A DNA stretch of 64,000 nucleotides from Pseudooceanicola sediminis (GTDB lineage Bacteria; Pseudomonadota; Alphaproteobacteria; Rhodobacterales; Rhodobacteraceae), in NCBI RefSeq assembly GCF_003575965.1, contig NZ_QWJJ01000009.1:62001-126000 (forward strand), written 5' to 3'. This document shows, piece by piece, positions 16,147 to 23,896 of the stretch (the first letter of the stretch is position 1; every line of letters begins with the position of its first letter). Made by a program: the position numbers and the translations under genes. The notes under the pieces are model-generated. The model saw only the letters and a list, made by a program, of their open reading frames with translations. It was not told the origin of the DNA and ran no database searches.

Positions 16147-17180
16147 GCGACACCAAGGCGTTTTCCAACGCCCTCCCGATTTTGCAAGGCCGTCCACCAG
16201 GCCTCGTTGTCGAGATACCACTGGATTGTGAAGGCCAATCCTTCGGCCAGCGTCACCGTGGGCTGCCAGCCCAACTCATCACGAATGCGCGTCGCGTCGA
16301 TGGCATAGCGCAGGTCATGGCCGGGTCGGTCCGTGACATGGCGGATCTGATCGGCATAGGGTTTTGCAGCCGGGCGCAGATCATCCAGCAGGGTGCAGAT
16401 CATCTGCACCAGGTCGATATTGCGCGCCTCGGCATTGCCACCGATGTTATAGCTGCGCCCGATCTCGCCCTTGGTGACAACCGTCAGCAATGCGCGGGCG
16501 TGATCTTCGACGAACAGCCAGTCGCGCACGTTCAGACCGGCACCGTAGATCGGAATATCCTTGCCCGCCAACGCGTTCAGGATAACCACCGGGATCAGCT
16601 TTTCAGGAAAGTGGAACGGCCCGTAGTTGTTGGAACAGTTCGACAGCACCACCGGCAGGCCGTAGGTTTCGTGCCAGGCGCGCACCAGGTGATCCGACGC
16701 CGCCTTGCTGGCCGAATAGGGGCTGTTGGGGGCATAGGGCGTTTCTTCGGTGAACATGCCGGTGTCGCCCAGCGTGCCAAACACCTCGTCGGTGGAAATG
16801 TGGTGAAAGCGGAAGCCGGCAGGCCGCCCGCGGCCATCCCAATAGGCCCGCGCGGCCTCCAGCAACGTGTAGGTCCCGGTGACATTGGTGTCGATAAAGC
16901 TGCCCGGTCCATCGATCGACCGGTCTACGTGGCTTTCGGCGGCCAGATGCATCACGGCGTCGGGCTGATGCGCATCAAAGACGCGCTTCAACGCGGCGGC
17001 ATCACGAATATCGGCCTGCTCGAACGCATAGCCAGGGTTATCCGCAACCGAAGCGACGTTATCGAGGCAGGCCGCATAGGTCAGCGCGTCGAGGTTGACC
17101 ACCTCGTGACCGTCGGCAATTGCCAGGCGTACGACCGCGGACCCGATAAAGCCCGCCCCCCCAGTGACCAGCAGTTTCAT
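16143..17180 (-). CDS. rfbB: dTDP-glucose 4,6-dehydratase
   Basis: Second step of the rhamnose route, NAD-dependent. The true start is ATG 17180 ([14 protein letters not shown], 345 aa); the longer open frame upstream is rfbC in another frame. GGAGFIGS binds NAD, STDEVFG carries the catalytic Thr-Asp-Glu triad, and YSASKAASD holds the Tyr/Lys pair. Overlaps rfbC by four bases. Confidence 0.95.
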   Translation of the reverse strand: MKLLVTGGAGFIGSAVVRLAIADGHEVVNLDALTYAACLDNVASVADNPGYAFEQADIRDAAALKRVFDAHQPDAVMHLAAESHVDRSIDGPGSFIDTNVTGTYTLLEAARAYWDGRGRPAGFRFHHISTDEVFGTLGDTGMFTEETPYAPNSPYSASKAASDHLVRAWHETYGLPVVLSNCSNNYGPFHFPEKLIPVVILNALAGKDIPIYGAGLNVRDWLFVEDHARALLTVVTKGEIGRSYNIGGNAEARNIDLVQMICTLLDDLRPAAKPYADQIRHVTDRPGHDLRYAIDATRIRDELGWQPTVTLAEGLAFTIQWYLDNEAWWTALQNREGVGKRLGVA

Positions 17181-17740
17181 TGCGCATTCTCCATCGTGAA
17201 GGGGCTTTCGACGTCGGCCCAACCAGGGGCCTTGGCATCCTTGTCGGACAGCACCGGGGCGCTGACGCCCCAGTCGATGCCCAGGTCGGGGTCGTCCCAC
17301 CGCACCGCGCCGTCGCAGTCCGCAGCGTAGTAATCGGTACACTTGTAGATAATTTCCGTGCCAGCCTCGCGCGTGACAAAGCCGTGCAGGAAACCCGGCG
17401 GAATCCACAGTTGCTTGCCGTTCTCATAGCTCAGCTCGACCCCGACCCATTTGCCGAAAGTCTCCGAATCGCGACGAAAATCCACGGCCACGTCATACAG
17501 GCTGCCGCGACCGCAACGCACCAGCTTGCCCTGCGCATGGGGCGGCGACTGGTAATGCAGCCCCCGCAACGTGCCTGCCTTTTCCGAAAACGAATGGTTG
17601 TCCTGCACAAAGGCGATATCCAGCCCGGCGCCGGCCATGCGCTGCGCATTCCAGCTCTCGCTGAAAAAACCGCGGTCATCACCAAACCGGCGCGGCGTCA
17701 GGATGAATACTTCTGGTAGCGATGTGGCCGAAACGTCCAT
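17177..17740 (-). CDS. rfbC: dTDP-4-dehydrorhamnose 3,5-epimerase
   Basis: Cupin-fold epimerase, third enzyme of the pathway, here first in the operon. Start ATG 17740 ([12 protein letters not shown], 187 aa) follows ACGGAGATGGC. LRGLHYQ holds the catalytic His, [16 protein letters not shown] and IPPGFLHGF are family hallmarks. A longer frame from 17788 lacks a site. Confidence 0.94.
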   Translation of the reverse strand: MDVSATSLPEVFILTPRRFGDDRGFFSESWNAQRMAGAGLDIAFVQDNHSFSEKAGTLRGLHYQSPPHAQGKLVRCGRGSLYDVAVDFRRDSETFGKWVGVELSYENGKQLWIPPGFLHGFVTREAGTEIIYKCTDYYAADCDGAVRWDDPDLGIDWGVSAPVLSDKDAKAPGWADVESPFTMENAQ

Positions 17741-18402
17741 GCCATCTCCGTTAAATTTCGTGTGCCGGGGTGCGACCTTTGATTTCATTTGCCGATTCTA
17801 GGACCTGCGAAGAGGCAAAACAACTACCAGCCCCAAACCAACAAGACATGAAACAAATGCGAAAAACTGCATTCAGCCAATCTGCCGGCCCGGATCGGCA
17901 CTTGCGCCGCCAGTATCGCAGTCAGGCGCAGACAGCAATCTGACGCGCATTAGCACAGGCTGGCAGCGGCGGGAAATCACGCATGGGGATGGCATGTCGC
18001 CAACTGTGCCTTTCTGGCGACAGTCCGTGCTATGCGCGCGCATGTCGCTGGAACCCATGGCGATGGCGAAGTGTTTATTTACCCAGACAGCGGCAGGATG
18101 GGACAGGCACTAGAATGGCATCGTCATTAGAATGGCACCGGCACGCTGCCGCAGGAATACCGCCCCCATGGCGGCACGTGCGGTGAGGACCGATCACAGG
18201 GATCGCGTCTTGATACGCGCCCGACGCGACCTTGATGTGAAGGTCCCCTGGTGTGCAGGACAAGCCCTGCATCCCGCCGCCATGTAACCACCCTGTACAG
18301 GCCCGCCCTGTACAGCCCCATGAACCAGGCGCAGAATGTGCCTTGCCAGCGCAGAGGCAGCCTGAACAGCCTCGCCTGGCCCCGATCAACAGGAGTTACC
18401 CC
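17741..18402. other. 662-base divergent region, no gene seen
   Basis: Holds the promoters of the rfb operon (minus) and the L,D-transpeptidase (plus). Lower GC near 17800-17870. TAGAATGGCA is repeated near 18112 and 18128. Two CTGTACAG palindromes lie at 18293 and 18308. The small frames here lack coding signs. Confidence 0.5.
18293..18315. promoter_or_regulatory. Two CTGTACAG palindromes 15 bases apart
   Basis: Identical perfect 8-base palindromes at 18293-18300 and 18308-18315, about 90 bases before the transpeptidase start. The regular pair could be a dimer operator; no regulator is known from context. Confidence 0.35.
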
Positions 18403-18963
18403 ATGCCCACACGTCGCGCCTTTCTTGCCAGCGGCATCGCCAGCGGTCTCGTGTCGGCCCTGCCCGTCATGGGGCAGGCCGCCCACGCCCCGTCCATGTT
18501 CGACCCGACGCCGGTTACCTTTTCGCCCGATTATGAGACCGGTCAGATCGTGATCCTGCCCCGCTCCTATTTCCTATACCACGTCACCGCACCGGGTCAG
18601 GCCATGCGGTATGGCATCGCCGTGGCGCGCGTCGGCCTTGGCTTTACCGGCACGGCCGTCATCGGGCGCAAGGTCGAATGGCCCAGCTGGCGCCCGACAC
18701 CCGAGATGATTGAACGCGATGCGCCCTATGCCAAGTTCAAGGGCAACAATGACCGCATGCCCGGTGGGCCGAACAATCCGCTGGGGGCGCGGGCGCTGTA
18801 TCTGTACCAGGACGGCAAGGACACCTACATCCGCATCCACGGCACGACGCATCCCGAATCCATCGGCCACAACGCATCAAGCGGCTGTTTCCGCATGGTG
18901 AACAAGAATGTCATCGCGCTGTACGACAAGGTCCCGACGGGCACACGCGTCACCGTTCTCTGA
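18403..18963 (+). CDS. L,D-transpeptidase (YkuD family), Tat-type export signal
   Basis: Start ATG 18403 (MPTRRAFLASGIASG, 186 aa) follows ACAGGAG. The leader has a twin-arginine TRRAFL motif and a hydrophobic stretch ending in GQAAHA, so export is likely. The YkuD catalytic block HGTTHPESIGHNASSGCFRM sits near 143-162, with the nucleophilic Cys followed by the substrate-binding Arg. Such enzymes make 3-3 peptidoglycan cross-links or anchor lipoproteins. Single gene. Confidence 0.92.
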   Translation: MPTRRAFLASGIASGLVSALPVMGQAAHAPSMFDPTPVTFSPDYETGQIVILPRSYFLYHVTAPGQAMRYGIAVARVGLGFTGTAVIGRKVEWPSWRPTPEMIERDAPYAKFKGNNDRMPGGPNNPLGARALYLYQDGKDTYIRIHGTTHPESIGHNASSGCFRMVNKNVIALYDKVPTGTRVTVL

Positions 18964-19016
18964 CGACGTCCTGACGGCGCGGCCATACTGAAATGGGGGC
19001 TGGCGGCAGCTTGGCG

Positions 19017-19448
19017 TCAGATCCCCCTGACCCAAGCGACGATCTCGGGGCTGCGCTGCGCGCCGGACTGCCGCTTGCGCTCGCGGCCGCCGGAAAAGCC
19101 GATCATCGTCGGAATACCGCGAATGCCATAGGCCTGGCTGGCCCTGGGGTGCTCCTCGGTGTTGATCTTGACCAGGCGGACACGGCCACGGACCTCTCCT
19201 GCCGCGCGGGAAAACTCGGGTGCCATCATCTTGCATGGGCCGCACCAGGGGGCCCAGAAATCGACCACCAGCGGAACGTCATCCGTCCTTGCCGCTTTTT
19301 GCAGCGTGGCAAAGTCGATCTCGGTCGCCTTTCCGCTCATCAGAGGCGCGCCGCAGGTGCCGCATTTGGGCGCATTGTCCAACCGGTCCTCGGGCACGCG
19401 ATTGACCTGCGCACATTCCAGACATGTCAGTTTCTTGCCGTCCGCCAT
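19017..19448 (-). CDS. trxC: Thioredoxin 2 with N-terminal zinc ribbon
   Basis: Start ATG 19448 (MADGKKLTCLECAQ, 143 aa). An N-terminal CLEC...CGTC zinc ribbon is followed by a thioredoxin fold with WAPWCGPCK near 68-76 and the cis-Pro in GIPTM. This is the TrxC arrangement, a disulfide reductase often used under oxidative stress. Its ATG lies 139 bases from the divergent hydrolase gene start. Confidence 0.93.
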   Translation of the reverse strand: MADGKKLTCLECAQVNRVPEDRLDNAPKCGTCGAPLMSGKATEIDFATLQKAARTDDVPLVVDFWAPWCGPCKMMAPEFSRAAGEVRGRVRLVKINTEEHPRASQAYGIRGIPTMIGFSGGRERKRQSGAQRSPEIVAWVRGI

Positions 19449-19587
19449 TGCCGCTCTCCTGTCGCGTTGCGCCTTGGCGGTGATATAGGCATCCCGCCCG
19501 CCGGTGCAAAGGCCACTGGTCAAGGACCGCCGCGCCGCTAAGTTGCCCCGAACAGGCCCGCGCGGCAAACCCAACTCCCGGATTCAG

Positions 19588-20493
19588 ATGCCCTTGATCA
19601 GACTTATTGCCGCCCTGCTGCTGGCCCTTGCCCCCGCCGCCTGCACCACCTTGCCCGGACCGGACAGAGCCGGCACCTTTCCCCTGGTCGAGACGGCGAA
19701 TTTCAAACCCGGTATCAAGCGTGTCATCGTCCTGATCCCCGGGGCCTTCGCCTCGGTCGGGATCTTTCAGCAGGTGCTGAACTGGCAGGTGCCCGACAGC
19801 GCCATCGTCGCCTACCGCTTTCCCGGCCTCGATGGGCTGCCGGTGGATCACCGGGTCGATATCAGGGGATCGGCAAAGATCATCGCGGACTACGTCAACA
19901 CCGCCCACCCCGAGGAAGTCTACATGATCGGCTTTTCCACCGGCGGCCCCATCGCCCTGGAAACCGCCGACCAGCTGGAGGCGCCCGATGTCTCGATGGC
20001 GCTGATCTCTTCTGCCGGGCCGATGCCCTCGGCCATGCTGGCCTCGGCGCGCAGTTCGCTCGACGTGATCCGCGCCATGACCCGCGCCCATTCCACCGCC
20101 CCCCAGGACGCCTGGACGGAAAACTACCGGACCCTCCTGTATGGCCGCGATCACTACTCCGACCCGGTCGAGGCGCAGGAAAGCGCGGTCGAGGCCGAGG
20201 CCCAGCGGCCCAACATGAAAACGCCCAAGTTCCGCATGACCATGGCCCACACGGCCAGCCTGCTGTTGTGGACACCGGACCACGCGCTGGACTTGGCGGA
20301 CGACCGGATCGGGTTTTTCCATGGCGCCGAGGACCCGGTGTTCCCGATCCGCGCACAACGCCGGTTTGCCCGCCACGTTCAGGCCGACAAATTCTTTACC
20401 TACCCCCAGCAGGGGCACCTGCTATACATGACCTCAGAACGCCTTTTTGACGACATCCGACATTTTTTCGAGCTGGACGTGCGCGCCGACTAA
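19588..20493 (+). CDS. Alpha/beta hydrolase lipoprotein
   Basis: Start ATG 19588 (301 aa). The leader MPLIRLIAALLLALAPAAC carries a lipobox (APAAC), so the mature protein is probably membrane-anchored. The nucleophile elbow GFSTGG lies near residue 115-120, and GAEDPVFP plus a late His (QQGHLLY) complete the likely triad. The substrate cannot be read from sequence. Thirty bases before the flavoprotein gene, so probably co-transcribed. Confidence 0.82.
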   Translation: MPLIRLIAALLLALAPAACTTLPGPDRAGTFPLVETANFKPGIKRVIVLIPGAFASVGIFQQVLNWQVPDSAIVAYRFPGLDGLPVDHRVDIRGSAKIIADYVNTAHPEEVYMIGFSTGGPIALETADQLEAPDVSMALISSAGPMPSAMLASARSSLDVIRAMTRAHSTAPQDAWTENYRTLLYGRDHYSDPVEAQESAVEAEAQRPNMKTPKFRMTMAHTASLLLWTPDHALDLADDRIGFFHGAEDPVFPIRAQRRFARHVQADKFFTYPQQGHLLYMTSERLFDDIRHFFELDVRAD

Positions 20494-20523
20494 GCGCCCG
20501 CCCGACGGGAGCTTACCATTCAG

Positions 20524-21741
20524 ATGACTGCTTTTGACGTGATCGTTATCGGTGCCGGGCCTGCCGGGGCCGCCGCCGCCTTTACCGCCGCCCGCGGGGG
20601 CCTGTCTGTTGCCCTGATCGACAAGGCGCGCTTTCCCCGTGAAAAGCTGTGCGGCGGCGGTCTCACCGGGCGCAGCTACAGCTATTTTGCGCAGATCTAC
20701 GGCACACCGGTGCCCGCCGCGCTGATCGAAACCAAGACCGCTGTCACCTTTCATGCCTTCGGACAGGAACTGGCGCGGATCAACGACATGCCCGCGATGC
20801 ACATGGCCATGCGCCGCAGCTTTGACGATGACATGTACCGGCGCGCCGTTGCTGGCGGAGCGGTCGATTTCACCGGCAGCCGCATTGCCGCGCTGGATGT
20901 CGATCAACCCTGCGTCACCCTGGGCGACGGCACGCGCCTGACTGCCCGCGTGCTGATCGGCGCCGATGGCGTGAACAGCCAGGTTGCGCGCGCGCTGTTC
21001 GGCGCCAGCCATGACAGAACCCGCGTCGGCTTCGGACTGGAGGTCGAGGCCCCCGCCGCCCCCGACAACCTGACCGCCCCGCTGCGCATTGATTTCGGCG
21101 CAGCCGAATGGGGCTATGGCTGGCATTTCCCGAAAAGTGGCAGCTCGACCATCGGTATCGGTGGCGTGCTGTCGCGCAACCCCGACCTGAAGACCGCAAT
21201 GTCCGCCTATCTGGCGCAGCTGGGCCATGACCCGGCGATGCCCTGCAAGGGGCACTTTCTGCCGTTCGGTGATTTTCGCCGTCGTGCCGGGCGTCGGGCC
21301 GTGCTGCTGGCAGGCGACGCCGCAGGCCTGGTCGATCCGATCACCGGCGAGGGTATCGCCTATGCGATGAAAAGCGGCCAGCTAGCCGCGCAGGCCGCGA
21401 TCGAGGCGCTTGCCGCCGGTCAGGCAGATCGTGCCCTGCATCTGTACCAGCAAAAGCTGCGGCCCATTCACAAGGCCCTGCGACAGGCCCGCCGGTTGCG
21501 CCAACTGATCTTTGCGCCGGTCTTTCAGGCCAGCTTCGTGCGGGCGTTTCGCGGCTCTGGCACCCTGCGCCACCTCTACCTGCGCCTGCTGGCGGGCGAA
21601 ATCGAATATGATCAGGTTGCTCGTGCCACCCTTCGCCGCCTGCCCCGCGTGCTGGGACAGGTCGTGGCGCGGCGCCTGTCGCCGCTGTTGCGCCGCGAAC
21701 GGCCCGAGCCCCGGAATGGAACACGGGACCGCCCGCACTGA
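20524..21741 (+). CDS. Geranylgeranyl reductase-family FAD oxidoreductase
   Basis: The 405-residue flavoprotein opens with the FAD-binding VIVIGAGPAGAAAAF and an E/D-ending strand; KARFPREKLCGGGL is typical of the geranylgeranyl-reductase (ChlP/BchP-like) family, and LLAGDAAGLVDPITGEGI is the second FAD motif. GGGAG lies before the ATG. Without a photosynthesis cluster nearby it may act on another prenyl or lipid substrate. Likely follows the lipoprotein hydrolase in one transcript. Confidence 0.85.
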   Translation: MTAFDVIVIGAGPAGAAAAFTAARGGLSVALIDKARFPREKLCGGGLTGRSYSYFAQIYGTPVPAALIETKTAVTFHAFGQELARINDMPAMHMAMRRSFDDDMYRRAVAGGAVDFTGSRIAALDVDQPCVTLGDGTRLTARVLIGADGVNSQVARALFGASHDRTRVGFGLEVEAPAAPDNLTAPLRIDFGAAEWGYGWHFPKSGSSTIGIGGVLSRNPDLKTAMSAYLAQLGHDPAMPCKGHFLPFGDFRRRAGRRAVLLAGDAAGLVDPITGEGIAYAMKSGQLAAQAAIEALAAGQADRALHLYQQKLRPIHKALRQARRLRQLIFAPVFQASFVRAFRGSGTLRHLYLRLLAGEIEYDQVARATLRRLPRVLGQVVARRLSPLLRRERPEPRNGTRDRPH

Positions 21742-22019
21742 CGCCGCAGGCGGGCGCCCCTTCCTCGCCCCCACCTCGCCCTCCGACCGTCCCAGAAACT
21801 GACACCGTCCGGCCCGGCCCGGTCCGGACATATTCAGAAACTGAGGTGTCTGGCGGTTCAATGGTTAACACTTGCGCTGACGTGCATTCCCCCCCACAGT
21901 TTTGCTGCAAGGTTACAGTGCTGCGTCATGGTCATATTCAGTCCAAAGCGCTTGCACTCTCAGGGGCTGCGCCGTGCTGTCGCAATTTCGTGGACAGTAT
22001 CTCTGCGTAAGGACGCCAA

Positions 22020-22226
22020 ATGACCACCGGCATCGTGAAATGGTACAATACGGAAAAGGGGTACGGGTTCATTGCACCCGAAGGCGGGGCCAAGGATATC
22101 TTCGTTCATGCCGCCGCGCTTGAAAGATCGGGCCTGACGGCCCTCGTCGACAATCAGCGCGTCACCTTTGAAATCAAGGAAGGCCGCGACGGTCGCGAAT
22201 CCGCGATGAACCTTCAGGTCGTATAG
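22020..22226 (+). CDS. Cold-shock domain protein
   Basis: A 68-residue CspA-family protein: GIVKWYNTEKGYGFI is RNP1-like, DIFVHAAAL is RNP2-like. A TAAGGA site precedes the ATG. The 280 bases before it have no gene and probably include a long 5' leader, which in this family often senses temperature; no specific structure could be confirmed by eye. Confidence 0.93.
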   Translation: MTTGIVKWYNTEKGYGFIAPEGGAKDIFVHAAALERSGLTALVDNQRVTFEIKEGRDGRESAMNLQVV

Positions 22227-22386
22227 ACCGGCCACCGCACACCTTCTCTCCCTGCGCCCCTCTCCGTGGGCGCATGTTCCTTCCTCTTTGCACACGCGGG
22301 CCTCTTTGCACACGCGAGACGCCACGCCCCGAAGCGGCCTGTTCAGTTGTGCCTGATCAGGCCTTGTGCTGTTTCTGTCGCGCGGT

Positions 22387-23160
22387 TCAGGGTGCCTCCA
22401 CACGGTCCAACAGCTCCAGCACGGCAGGCCCAAGCGTCGCCACGATCTTGCTGACCCCGTCACGGTTCGGGTGAATGCCGTCAGCCTGCAACAGGTTGCG
22501 CATCTGCACCGGGTCGTCGGACCCGCCGGTCAGCGGCGCGTAAAAGCTGGGGACGAAGACAGTGTCGTATCGCGCTGCCAGATCGGGATAAAGCGCGTCG
22601 AACTCCGCCTTGAAACCGGCCCCGAAATTCGCCGTCGCCTGCATCCCCACCAGCATCATCGGCAGTCCCTTTGCCTGCCCGGCGTCCAGGATACCGTCAA
22701 GGTTCGCCCCCGTGACCGCAGGGTCGGTGCCCCGCAACAGGTCATTGCCGCCCAGGATCACCATCATCGCATCGATATCCGGTGTCAGCGACCAATCGAT
22801 CCGGGCCAGCCCCCCGGTCGTGGTATCCCCCGACACGCCGCCATTCACGATGTCGACCGCACCCGCGCCATGCGCGGCCAGCCAGCTTTGCAACTGCGGC
22901 ACCAGACCATCGCCCTGTTCCAGCCCGTAGCCCTGCGTCAGGCTGTCACCGAACGCCAGCAGCGTCACCGCCGGCTGTTCGGCCGCCCCGGCCGCCGCCC
23001 CCCGTACCGTCTCCCGTGCCGTATCCTCCGCCCGCGCCGAGACCGCGACCGAAACCGGGATCACAGCCCCCACAATGGCTAACATTGTCGTCAACACCTT
23101 GCCCGCGCGCGCGAACCGCCCATATGCACAACAGCGCAGCACTCCCTGAAAGGCCGACAT
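22387..23160 (-). CDS. tesA: Arylesterase / GDSL lysophospholipase (TesA-like)
   Basis: SGNH hydrolase with a leader: from ATG 23160 the product is 257 aa, with basic residues, then a hydrophobic stretch and SARA as a probable cleavage site. AFGDSLTQGYG holds the nucleophilic Ser, GGNDLLRG the Asn block, and DGIHPNRDG the Asp-His pair. A shorter start at 23085 would leave a more standard signal peptide. Its ATG at 23158-23160 overlaps the ybbA ATG on the other strand. The tesA/ybbA/ybbP order matches that of many proteobacteria. Confidence 0.88.
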   Translation of the reverse strand: MSAFQGVLRCCAYGRFARAGKVLTTMLAIVGAVIPVSVAVSARAEDTARETVRGAAAGAAEQPAVTLLAFGDSLTQGYGLEQGDGLVPQLQSWLAAHGAGAVDIVNGGVSGDTTTGGLARIDWSLTPDIDAMMVILGGNDLLRGTDPAVTGANLDGILDAGQAKGLPMMLVGMQATANFGAGFKAEFDALYPDLAARYDTVFVPSFYAPLTGGSDDPVQMRNLLQADGIHPNRDGVSKIVATLGPAVLELLDRVEAP

Positions 23161-23896
23161 GACCCAGCCCATACTCCAGCTCAGCGGGGCCCGGCTGGCC
23201 CTTGATGGCAATGCCGGCCGCGTCGAAATCCTCCACGGAATAGATCTCAGCGTGGAAAAGGGCGAAACACTCGGTCTCATCGGGCCGTCGGGGTCTGGCA
23301 AATCGTCACTCCTCATGCTCATGGGCGGGCTGGAACGCGCCACCGCCGGACGGATCGAAGCCCTGGGCCAGGACCTGACCACGATGTCCGAAGACGCTCT
23401 GGCCCGCTTCCGCTCGAAACATATGGGGGTGGTGTTCCAATCCTTCCACCTTCTGCCGACAATGACGGCGCTTGAAAATGTCGCGACCCCGCTGGAACTT
23501 GCCGGTGCCACGGATGCGTTCGACCGTGCCCGCGCCGAACTCGACGCGGTCGGCCTCGCGCATCGCGCCGACCACTACCCGGCGCAAATGTCAGGCGGCG
23601 AACAACAGCGGGTTGCCCTGGCGCGCGCCTCGGCCCCCCGGCCGCAGATCCTGCTGGCCGACGAACCCACCGGCAATCTGGACGGCACCAATGGCCAGGC
23701 CATCATCGAGCTGCTGTTCTCCCTGCGCGACCGCCATGGCGCGACGCTCATCATGGTCACCCACGCCCCCGAACTCGCTGCGCAATGTTCCCGCGTGATC
23801 CGCCTGCGCGATGGCCACCTCGACACCCAGTCCCAGACCCCGCCCCAAACCACGCCCCAGACCCAGACCCAGACCCAGACAGAGGCCGCACAGTGA
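23159..23896 (+). CDS. ybbA: ABC transporter ATPase, YbbA/LolD type
   Basis: The 245-residue ATPase has Walker A GPSGSGKSS near 42-50, signature MSGGEQQR, Walker B ILLADEPTGNLD and a switch His in VTHAPE. It pairs with the large permease encoded next. The C-terminus ends in a Gln-Thr run coded by a CCCAGA hexamer repeated four times at 23856-23879. Ends in a GTGA overlap with ybbP. Its first codon lies within the tesA start region. Confidence 0.9.
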   Translation: MTQPILQLSGARLALDGNAGRVEILHGIDLSVEKGETLGLIGPSGSGKSSLLMLMGGLERATAGRIEALGQDLTTMSEDALARFRSKHMGVVFQSFHLLPTMTALENVATPLELAGATDAFDRARAELDAVGLAHRADHYPAQMSGGEQQRVALARASAPRPQILLADEPTGNLDGTNGQAIIELLFSLRDRHGATLIMVTHAPELAAQCSRVIRLRDGHLDTQSQTPPQTTPQTQTQTQTEAAQ

